Source of the DNA: Rhynchospora pubera
Taxonomy: Eukaryota; Streptophyta; Magnoliopsida; Poales; Cyperaceae
DNA: 64,000 nt
Assembly (NCBI GenBank): GCA_028095005.1
Contig: CM051460.1
Span: 187,782,742 to 187,846,741 of the forward strand
Direction: 5' to 3'
Part shown: in pieces, positions 24,873 to 34,738 of the stretch
Layout: each line of letters opens with the position of its first letter
Numbering within the stretch: position 1 is the first letter of the stretch
Made by a program: the position numbers and the translations under genes
Notes under the pieces: model-generated
Seen by the model: only the letters and a program-made list of their open reading frames with translations
Database searches by the model: none
What the model was told of the DNA's origin: nothing

Positions 24873-27023
24873 TCACAACAATCAACATTTAAACTCTTTA
24901 TACTGTCAATAATATGATTCATGTGATATTTATTCAAAAATATTAGATTATACATGGTAATTACGCCAATAAAATGCAAATAATGCAATTCTGAGAATCA
25001 TTTGAGCATTTCAATCGTTTCTGGATTAATGCTAAGTCATCACAATAATCAACATTTAAACTCTTGATACTGTTTATAATACTATTCATATGACATTTAT
25101 TCAAAAAGATTGGATTGTACACGGTAATTACGCATATAAAAAGTGTAAATATTGCAATTATGAGCATCGTTTGAGCATTTCAATCGTTTTTGGATTCATT
25201 CTAAGTCATTTCATCACAATAATCAACATTTAAACTCTTCATAGTGTCTAGAATATGATTCATGTGTTATTTATTCAAAAACATTGGAGTACACAAGGTA
25301 ATTACGCCTATAATATTCAAATAATGCAATTCTGAGCATCATTTGAGTATTTCAGTCGTTTCTAGATTCATTTTAAGTCATTACATCACAATAATCAGCA
25401 TATAAACTCTTTATACTGTCAAGTATACGATTCATATATTATTTATACGAAAATATTGGATTATACTTGGTAATTTGCTTATAAAATGCAAATAAAGCAA
25501 TTCTGAGCATCATTTATTCATTACAATCATTTCTGAATTCATTGTACGTCATTACATCACGCTATTAAACATTTATACTCTTTACCCTTCATATGTTATT
25601 TATTCAAAAAGATTGGATTATACGTGGTAATTACACCTGTAAAATGCAAATAATGCAATTCTGAGCATCATTTGAGAATTTCAATCATTTCTGGATTCAT
25701 TCTGTGTCATTTCATCACAATAATCATCATTTAAATTCTTTATACTGTTTTGAATACGAGTCATATGTTATTTGTTCAAACTGATTGGATTATATATGGT
25801 TATAACGCATATAAAGTACAAATAATGCATTTCTGTGCTTCATTAGAGCATTGAAATTTTTAATCGTTTCTTGATTCAATTTAGGTCATTTCATCACAAT
25901 AATTTATATTTAAACTCTTTATAATGTCTAGAATAAATTTCATAGGTTATTTATTAAAAAAGATTGGATTATACATGGTAGTTACGCATATAAAGTGCAA
26001 ATAATGAAATTCTGAGCATCATTTGAGTATTTCAAACATTTCTTGATTTATTCTAAGTCATTTCGTCACAATAATCAACATTTAAACTCTTTATACTGTC
26101 TAGAATATGATTCATGCATTATTCATTCAAAAATATTGGATTATACATGGTAATTACGCCTATAAAATGCAAATAATGAAATTCTGAGCATCATTTGAGT
26201 ATTTCAAACATTTCTTGATTTATTCTTAGTCATTTCATCACAATAATCAACATTTAAACTGTTTCTACTTTCCATAATAAGATTCATATGTTATTTATTC
26301 AGAAAGATTAGATTATACTTGTTAATTACGTATATAAAGTGGAAATAATGCAATTCTGAGCATCATTTGGGCATTTCAATCATTTCTGGATTCATTCTAA
26401 GTCATTACATCACAATAATCAACATTTAGACTGCTTATGCTGTCTAGAATACGATTCATATGTTATCATTCACAAAGATTGGATTATAAATGGTAATTAC
26501 GCATCTAAATTGCAAATAATGCAATTCTGAGCATCATTTGAGATTTTGAATCGTTTCTAAATTCATTCTAAGTCATTTTGTCACAATTACTGTCCAAAAT
26601 ATGATTCATATGTTATTTATTCAAAAAAATTGATTATACATGTTAATTACGCATATAAAGTGCAAATATTGCAATTCTGAGCTTCATTTGAGCAGTTCAA
26701 TCGTTTCGGGATTAATTTTAAGTCATTTTATCACAATATTCTACATTTAAACTCTTTATATTGTCTAGAATATGATTCATGTGTTATTTATTCAAAAAGA
26801 TTGGATTATACATGGTAATTACGCCTATAAATTGCAAACAATGCAATTCTGAGCATCATTTGAGCATTTCAATCGTTTCTGGATTCATTCTAAGTTATTA
26901 CATCACAATAATCAACAATTTAAACTCTTTCTACTGTCTAGAATACGATTCATATTTTATTTATTCATAAAGATTGGATTATACATGGTAATTACGTATA
27001 TAAAGTGCAAATAATGCAATTTT

Positions 27024-28532
27024 GTTATTATAACAAAATAAAATGGAGCAGTTATTGTCTTTGTATGATACTATTCTTGATTTTTAGTCTATTCAATTTG
27101 ATTACTCGTATTTTATGACTTCATTTTGTAATTTGTGGTTTGAAAGTTGTGGATCAGACCTTGTTTCTTTTGTTGTCGGTTATGTTCTCAGCATGCCATG
27201 AAATGTAAATCTGTCTAGCATTGTACCAAGACTTAACCTTGTTAATTAATTTCTGATTGCTTTATCTTATAAGTTAAGAGAATTTAATTGATGCCAAGTA
27301 AACTCAATTTACACTTTGTGAATTTCACCTATTAAAATATAAGTTTGTTTTATGGTTTGTTTTATTTATTGATTAGTTGTGATATGATATTGCTTCCCTG
27401 TAAAATCGATTACAAACAAGTGTTTCCAGTTCCAACACCTCGACGAGGAGATGCGAAACTTCCATGTTGAGGTTAACATGTTAATATCTACTGTTTAAGA
27501 CACATTAGAAACCTTTCCTTAAGGCACACAAAGGGGATTAACAGAATAAAGTAAAGGACATAGATGTTTGTAGTTACTAGCTGTGTGCTTGCGTGGCAAA
27601 GCTATACACTTACCATGAAGCTGTTTAACATGAAATACTCTCCATCCCCATCCCTCATTTATGTGTTTTCCTTCCCTTAAATATATTATATTATCAGAAA
27701 TGGTAAAGATTTAGTTTTTCAATATTTGATCTAATTGTGGGTGATTATCAACCTTTCAATATCGTTAATCAGGTAAAGTGAAGAAACATTAATATCACCT
27801 TCAAAATATTAGAAAAACAACTTATTGAACATGTTTGATTGTTAGGTTCCCACTAATGGTTTGCTAATTAGTGGCCAATCAACTACCGTCGATGGATCTA
27901 GCATGATAGGAGTTGTTGTTTTGCTTGGGGTTGAATTAATGACATGTGAGAGATGATCAATTTTTATCATGTCAAGAAAGGATTACATTGATAATTTTCC
28001 ATTTTTGTCATGGCAGTTATACTGTTATGTATAGTTAGATTTGCTGTTGATTTATTCCATAGTGATGAAACTCTGAAAAAAATGGTTGATTTGGACCATA
28101 ATCTGAGTACTAATATACAATTTCTTCCATCGCTACACTTTTCAAATACACAATGCTGCTGAACCATAATCTTGTACAGTGGTAGTACTACAGATATTTA
28201 ACATTAACAATTATGCTATCAAATCTTTTAATGTTGTTAGTTTTTTATATTTGCACTATGCAAACATGTACATAAATGAAGATCTTGCTGTAGTTTTTGA
28301 TATTTGCACTATGCAAACATGTACATAAATGAAGATCTTGCTGTAGTTTTTGATATTTGCACTATGCAAACATGGCATGATATCAAATCTTTGTACAGTC
28401 AATCAACACTTTGTATGAATGTGCTACTTTTGAGTAAAGTATTTAGACTTTGAAAGCACCTTAAGATGTCCCTAGAAATTTGCAATATTTTGTTATTTTT
28501 TATGCACGTCTTCTATTGTTTATTGTGTGACA
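27024..28532. other. Non-coding stretch between satellite and RPT5 pseudogene
   Basis: AT-rich with no recognisable exon. A block at 27770-27870 is a diverged copy of 31932-32030. A 53-bp tandem repeat lies at 28248-28374. The N-terminal exons expected upstream for RPT5 were not found here. Confidence 0.5.
28248..28374. repeat. 53-bp tandem repeat, about 2.4 copies
   Basis: The unit starts TATTTGCACTATGCAAACAT and recurs at 28248, 28301 and 28354 with almost no change. Confidence 0.9.
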
Positions 28533-28779
28533 GACATTCTTTCCGGTTGTTGGTTTAGTGGATCCTGACAAATTGAAACCCGGTGATTTGGTTGGAGTGA
28601 ACAAAGACAGCTACTTAATACTCGACACACTACCCTCAGAATATGACACGTGTTTAGGCCATGGAGGATGATGAGAAACCAACTGAAGATTACAATGACA
28701 TTGGTGGCATTGAGAAACAGGTAAATTGTTCTTCAATACCAAACTATTCTTTTATTACTGATATAGCATAGGTGCCTTC

Positions 28780-30630
28780 TGTTAGGAACTACTTCCAAGT
28801 GCAAATTTTAATTTTTGTTACGATTAACAAGTTAATTAACTATTGCAATTACGGATCTAGTCATTCAAGCGTTTAACACATAAAAGAGAAACTTAGGAGA
28901 TAGTTACCTCTTCCAAAATTGTATTTGAAATGCTCGAACCTATCTTTAGGAGTCGATGGCATGCTCGTCACCTTCACGACAGTCTCCGGTTGCCTCGAGT
29001 CCACTTAGAAAATTAACCAAAGTCTCAAGACAAGTGCTAGCTTGTCCAAGACGATAGCTAATTCCCTTTTTCTCCTTCGCGGATTAACAATCAATTGGAA
29101 GAAGAAAACGCTCAACACACGAGTAATATAGAGAGGGAGGGAGGCGCCTACACAAGAGAAGAACGATTTTCTTCTCTTGTCTAGCCGTCGGCCAAGGAGA
29201 GAGAGAGAGAGAGAGCAATTAGGTTTTCCTTGCATTTTTTCTATAAACAACACGTTATATATACGGAACATTTCCATAATTAGGTTTCTCTCTTCCTATT
29301 TTCTCTTGGACAATAATGCCCCTCCATAGCCAAAATTTTCAGGGCCCATGTGGGCTTGTCCACATGATATAATGGCCCATTAATCCATCTCAAATCGGAC
29401 CTTTAATTAATTGATTAAACAAAGACCGATTAGCTCAGTATAATTAAAAGGAAATTGATTACTGTCATTTGCAGTTTTGACATCCCTGCCATCGCTAAAT
29501 ATAAAGTGAACATATACAACAAACAAAGTGAATATAGACGATCTAAGTGAACACATACAGACAAATAAGTTCAATGAAAATAAGTTGAATATGCATGTAA
29601 AATTTTGAACAAGTGATGACAACACTTATTTGTTTGTAAGTGGTCACTTAGATCATCTATATGTTCACCTTATTTGCTATATATGTTCACTTTATATTTA
29701 GCGATGGCTGAGATGGTATATTTGCCGATGGCACTTATAATTCCTGTAATTAAAATATGTTGAACGGACTTAATTATTAACATATTAATAATTAATTTAG
29801 AATTAGCATATGCAATATATTATTTCTATATGATCTTCTTGAGTTAATTAATTATAACAGTTCGCAACGGTATATAATTAATTGATCAACTTATCATATT
29901 TTTCGCAATACTCGCTACTGAAAATAAATAAATAATGCACGTATGGTTAAAGTCCTATTTGTGTGACCCTTTGAGGATTTATGATATGTTGGCCATGAAA
30001 AATAAATCACCATTTATTTCCAGTAATCATAAGCGGTATAGAGCAACACGTTATGATTCCCAATTCGCATAAATAAATATTGTGCCAATACAGTACCTCA
30101 ATCTTGCATAAGAAAAAATATCTTATTGTTTTGATTCCTATGTCACATGATATCCTTGTATAATCCAAGATAGGAACGTGTCATTCTTGCAGATTATACG
30201 TTTCTTGATCTAGAGATGATTGCACAGGTTGCTAAAAAGCAATCTATCTCCGTCAAGGGTCCAGTAGATATCATTACTCATTAGGTGAAATAATGAGAAA
30301 CATACGGTTGTCTTGATGACCATTTTCTCCCCACACAATTTAAGAGAACATACACATATACAATTATGATTTGTAGAACTTAATAATCATTAATTTGTAT
30401 ACTAGTCTTGTTTGATAATTGATATTCATTGTTAATTATCAAGACTATGAACAATTTTGATTTATTATTGTCATTTAATCATAAATGGAACACGGTGATC
30501 CACAATCCAGATCCTCAACTTGAATGAACTGTCAATAATAAAATCCAGAAACAAATGATCAAATATCATCAATAACATAAACTATAAAAATAGCCATAAA
30601 TTGATTGGCTTCTAGGACATATCTCTAACA
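28780..30630 (-). mobile_element. Solo LTR, 1.85 kb, BARE/Angela-like Copia
   Basis: Read on the minus strand it begins TGTTAGAGATATGTCCTAGA and ends CCTAACA. The start resembles, from memory, the LTR start of BARE/Angela-type Copia elements, and the 1.85-kb length also fits. The five flanking bases (CCTTC left, CTTTG right) match only in part, so the target duplication is decayed or the limits are slightly off. No internal region is present. Confidence 0.6.
29462..29734. mobile_element. Foldback MITE nested in the solo LTR
   Basis: GCCATCGCTAAATATAAAGT and GTGAACATATA in the left arm pair with TATATGTTCACTTTATATTT and AGCGATGGC in the right arm. The element is about 270 bp and non-coding. 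Confidence 0.6.
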
Positions 30631-31572
30631 CTTTGATCGTTATGGCTCATCTAAGATTGAATTTTTAAATAATTAATTCTATGTTTAAAATTTTAACTGC
30701 CATTTTTATTCCATTCAATCTAATTTTGCTCAGTTATTTCAATAGACATAAATTAAATCTGATAGTTTGTTCACCTGTGCAATTTTGTATTTGTTTAATC
30801 TAATTTCTTTCATGTAAATGTGATCGGTAAAAAGTCCTCAGTTACAGCCTTAATAAACCACCCTTCATTGATTGAACTTGATATGGCAATATTTTTGGAT
30901 CCAATCCTGTAACTTTTACTTCATCATTTATAGCTTGAACTGGCATAAAAAAAATGTTACACTGTTACTTGTGTGCAGATACAAGAGCTGGTGGAGGCCA
31001 TAGTATCGCCAGACGCCAATGACACATAAAGACCGATTACAGAAACTTGGTATCAGACAACCTAAAGGAGTTCTTTTGTATGGTCCCCTGGAACAAGGAA
31101 AATCCTAATGGCATGTGCTTATTCTGTTTAGACCAATGCCACTTTCCTAAAGCTCGCAGGGCCACAGCTTGTCCAGGTACAACATTGTTCTTGTCATATA
31201 TCACTGATGCAGTTTTTACTGAATAAGAGGTAAAACCTTAGATATGCGTAAAAAGAGTTCTACTATAACAATACTGCTGTCAGTTCGGTTACATGGAGTT
31301 CTGAAAGTAATATATGTCTAAATAGTTTATAATATGGTTGAAGTTGCTTTGCATTATTGGTTACATACATATTAAGGTGGTCATGTCCAACTAGTTCCTA
31401 CCAGTTTCTTACACATACTCATTTCCTCTTTCCGGTAATGTAGACGTTCATCGGAGATGGTGCGAAATTAGTACGCGATGCATTCCAACTAGCGAAGATA
31501 AGGCACTGTGTATTACCTTCATTGACGAGATTGATGCTATTGGTACCAAGATTTGACAGGATATACTATTAT

Positions 31573-31722
31573 GGCTCCGTTTGGATTCAATTTGGGAAGA
31601 AAGAAAGAAGGAATAAGAAAATAAATTTATTATAAACAATCCAAATTCTTCACAAAGTTACATACTTCCCAATACTTCTTTCCACTTCTTCCCTTCTTCC
31701 CACACCTTATCCAAACGGAGCC
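31573..31722. mobile_element. Tourist-like MITE (TSD TAT)
   Basis: Ends are GGCTCCGTTTGGATTC and ATCCAAACGGAGCC with TAT on both sides. It lies just after the last RPT5 pseudogene block. Confidence 0.75.
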
Positions 31723-31725
31723 TAT

Positions 31726-32578
31726 ATGAAGTGTAGTAACTTGAAAACAGATGCCTTTTGCAATTAACCCGAATTGAGTATCCTAATAACAATTATTTGT
31801 TCTTTTAAGCTGATCAAGCATTGTTGTTAGTCAATAGCCTAATTTTAATCTTTTAATTACCCCAATGTTTTGCCAATCATTCCTGAATCATTCCTAATTG
31901 GGGTGATTATATCCTCTTAAGATTTATAATAAGGTAAAGTGAAAAAGCATTCACATCACCTTCAAATATTAGCAAAACAGCTTACTGGATTGTTTATTAG
32001 GTCCCCATTGATGGATATTAATTTGTGTGCATTCCTTTTATTTTCTATTGAAAATGTTTGCAACATGAGTGCTATATTTGAGCTTTTAATTTATTAGAAA
32101 AGAAGTACAATGTTTGTCAGTTTAGGTACCAGACTTTATTTTGTGTGCATTCTTACCAATTTTTTCATGTGTTGCTTATGTTATTTTTTTTTTCAAGCAG
32201 CAGCTGTTGGAAAGATACTGAATAGGGCTTCTTTATGGCCAATATTTCAAAAGATAATGGCAAATATACAGCCTTTCAGGTTTGAAATTCTACCGTTTTA
32301 TTTTTGTGCTATGATACAATACACTTTGGAAATCAGTCACTACAAAAAGGCTTCAATAATTGGCTATAAAATTGTTCATCGATTTTAAAGGTTATTTTAC
32401 TTAGTCAAACTTGAAGTGCCTTTTTCACTTTAGGAACTACGGTGGTTATGACTTATGAACAATGCTTTTGTCTTCTTTGTTTCATTTCCAGCAGTAGGAT
32501 TCAATTCCAACGCTCTAAAAATTAAATCTCACCGCCGTGAATGCCAGAATGGTTTAAGACTTGAAAACCTTAATTAAG
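31726..32578. other. Non-coding stretch with a diverged local duplication
   Basis: 31932-32030 resembles 27770-27870 (GGTAAAGTGAARAARCATT, ATATCACCTTCAAA or CACATCACCTTCAAA). Bases 32204-32280 form a short open stretch ending at TTTCAG|GT that could be an old exon. I do not recognise it. Confidence 0.4.
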
Positions 32579-32614
32579 AATGATCAACCAAACTCAATTC
32601 TACGTTAAAAAATA

Positions 32615-33751
32615 ATGTTTCGCTCTTTTCAAGAATGCTCCAAGAACGCTCTTTGTCTCCAGCCGCCTCCTCCGGCTGAAACGAAGCGTCCTTTAGTTTC
32701 TCTATTAACTGGAGAGGATCTCCGTAGAGCTTGCTCTCTCATTCAGAGATTTGGGTCTCATACCACCTCTCTGGTTCGGACAGAATATGTTGCCGATGCG
32801 AAGCGGGCCCTTTGTTGTACTACTGGAGATAAGCCTGTTCCTGGCTTAGCGGAGCAAGTTCATCTCACTAACCCGTTTCTTGTTAATCCGACGAAGATTG
32901 ATTGGGGCCGTCGGATGAGAGGCAAATGTTTTAGATGTGGTTTCTCTGGTCATCGAGTGGAGAACTGTCGTGAGCCACCTCTTTGTTTTGTTTGTAGACA
33001 AACAGGACATAGAGCAAATGCTCACTTGATTAAATCTCCTCCTTTTTCCAGAAACCCTAAAACACAAGCCATCTCTTCCTCTCCCAAACAAATTCCCCCT
33101 TCTTCTCTTCCCCTTTCAGAGAAAACTACTTCTCTTCCTCTCTCCCCAAACAAAGTTGTCTCCCCTCCGCTCCTTTCTTCTTCCTCGACAATGAATTCCA
33201 AGATTCGTAAGTTGAAGGAGGATGAGCAGATCTCTGAGAAGCCTCGCGAGTTGCAACGAAGCATTGTTATCCAGGCTGATGCTTCGATTTCTCTGGTTAG
33301 TGTCATTTGCGCTATGAAGAAGCGTTTTGCTCCGGAGCTTTTTAAGGTGGCTAAGCTTGACCTTGAGCGTTACCATATTGTCGGCCCCTCAATTGAATGG
33401 CATGACGAGCAATTCACACTAGCTCAATTCGAGCTCAAAGACGAGCACAATCGTCGCCGCTTTTGCAAGGTTCTCAGGGAGGCACCAGAGCTCGAGCCTT
33501 GTGCTTCATTTCAACGGTTCTGGGTTTGTATTGTTGATATCCCCTATGGCTGGCGCTCTTGGTATGGACTCAATCAACTGGTGTTCTTTGGTACGTTGTT
33601 TCAACCTGATTATCCTACTCATTTGGGGTTGGAAGGTAGTTGGATGCGTGTACAAGTAGATGTTGGTGATAGATCTCTCATTCCGGATTTTGCTTGGTAT
33701 GAGGTTGAATACTTAAATGGAACAAGGATTGGTGTCTGGTTCATTTTGTAG
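32615..33751 (+). pseudogene. LINE ORF1 (zinc-knuckle nucleic-acid binding protein)
   Basis: The frame is open for 378 codons. CCHC knuckle 1 is intact at residues 105-118 (CFRCGFSGHRVENC). Knuckle 2 at 124-137 (CFVCRQTGHRANAH) has His in place of the last Cys. A Ser/Pro-rich linker follows, then a C-terminal domain typical of plant L1 ORF1 proteins. After the stop at 33749-33751 (TAG TAG in tandem) another frame continues an acidic tail (EEEEAGSDF), suggesting the true C-terminus was lost to a frameshift. Confidence 0.75.
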
Positions 33752-33889
33752 TAGAAGAAGAAGAGGCTGGGTCTGATTTTGCAGAGGAAATCAAGAGGGT
33801 TCATGATAGTCCGGACCCAAATTGATGAGAGCATAGTGAAAAGCTTCAAAGTAGTGGATCAGCCTTTTCAGATTCCTATAGTTTGGTGA

Positions 33890-34737
33890 TTCTTATGATC
33901 ACTGAGTAGCTCTAATAAAGTCAATTAGAAGTTCTGCTTGTTTTAAACTTCCTTCAAACTTGAAAGGAATGTGGAACAATTTATGTTGTACTAAACGTCT
34001 CTAGGTTTGTCGATTACAAAACAATATCATTTGGTATTTAACAATCTTCTTTGAGTTTTATAGGAAGAAGATGCAAATTATGAAAGACTTGGATAAAAAC
34101 TTTGAGCAAGATCAAAATCAAGTCTTTAGAGAGCTTGTAGACTAGTTTAGACTAGGATGAAAGGTATACTTTAGTCCTTGTTTATCCTTGAAATGGTCTA
34201 GATAGCAAAAAAGCTCAATATACCAACAAAATCCTGTTTTCTGTGACCCAACGTCGTACAACGCTGAATAGTGTCACACAACACTGAGCAACTTCGTTGT
34301 ACAATGCTCAGTAGCGTCGTACAACGCTACAGTTAAAGACTTGGGAAATTTCCTAAGTACCGTTGTGCAACGACATATAGCATTGCACAACGTCACAAAA
34401 TCTCATGTCTCCTCCACTGCTCAGACAACGCTGCATCGATGTCCAGACATCGTTGTCCCATGTAAACAGCTGTTTTTACATGCAAAGTTGCAGGCAGCGT
34501 TAGACAACGTCTTTTAGCGTTGTGTAACGGTATATAATGTTGTACAATGCTCTGTTGAATCTGTCAGAGTTGTTCTCTTTGTCTCCATTCTAACGTTGTG
34601 TAACTCTAATCAGTGTTGCGCAACGCTCTGACAATTCCAACAAAATTGTCGGAGTTCTCCTTTGACTGTAAACTCCATCTTTCCTCAATGCTATAAGTCT
34701 TCCTAGAATCTTTTTTTTATCATCATCTTATTATGTT
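33890..34737. other. Foreign block in place of the LINE endonuclease
   Basis: There is no coding similarity to a LINE endonuclease, although ORF1 ends just before and the post-endonuclease ORF2 linker resumes at about 34738. About thirteen copies of a quasi-palindrome of the form CGTTGTACAACG are clustered at 34250-34630. The origin is unknown. No clean TG...CA ends or target duplication were found. Confidence 0.6.
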
Positions 34738-34738
34738 G

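Larger units (their letters stand above)
17763..27023 (+). repeat. Satellite array, part 2 (about 54 monomers)
   Basis: This is a continuation of the roughly 170-bp satellite for 9.26 kb, with the same consensus as part 1. Several truncated monomers are present (for example around 19490-19560 and a repeated block of about 80 bp at 20100-20250). Two levels of higher-order organisation are visible: a roughly 1.7-kb block shared with part 1, and a roughly 840-bp five-monomer block (22390-23070 repeated at 23220-24095). The right end stops within a monomer at GCAATTTTG. Short ORFs inside are chance. Confidence 0.95.
28533..31555 (+). pseudogene. RPT5: 26S proteasome ATPase subunit RPT5 (6A), unprocessed pseudogene
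   Basis: Three exon-like blocks keep the parent's intron positions. 28533-28722 encodes FPVVGLVDPDKLKPGDL and, after frame changes, KPTEDYNDIGGIEKQ. 30978-31177 begins IQELVEAIV and ends TNATFLKLAGPQLVQ. 31443-31555 encodes FIGDGAKLVRDAFQLAK followed by remnants of the Walker B segment. Defects are frameshifts in block 1, stop codons in block 2, destruction of the Walker A GPPGTGKT (read as a frameshifted PGTRKIL) and a frameshift before the Walker B motif. The upstream exons and everything after FDS are missing. Retained introns indicate DNA-level duplication rather than retroposition. The intron between blocks 1 and 2 holds a solo LTR. Confidence 0.85.

Noticed and set aside
18352..26970. 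Short ORFs of 60-70 codons inside the satellite array
   Set aside because: They recur with the monomer, change frame with each variant and have AT-driven composition (Ile, Tyr, Asn, His). Chance frames.
12536..27023. CRISPR-like array
   Set aside because: Regularly spaced repeats are a eukaryotic tandem satellite: the whole unit of about 170 bp repeats, there are no unique spacers, and the surrounding genes are plant nuclear genes.
32110..32388. 92-codon ORF before the LINE
   Set aside because: Phe/Tyr/Leu-rich translation of AT-rich DNA. The short stretch at 32204-32280 could be an old exon but matches nothing I know.
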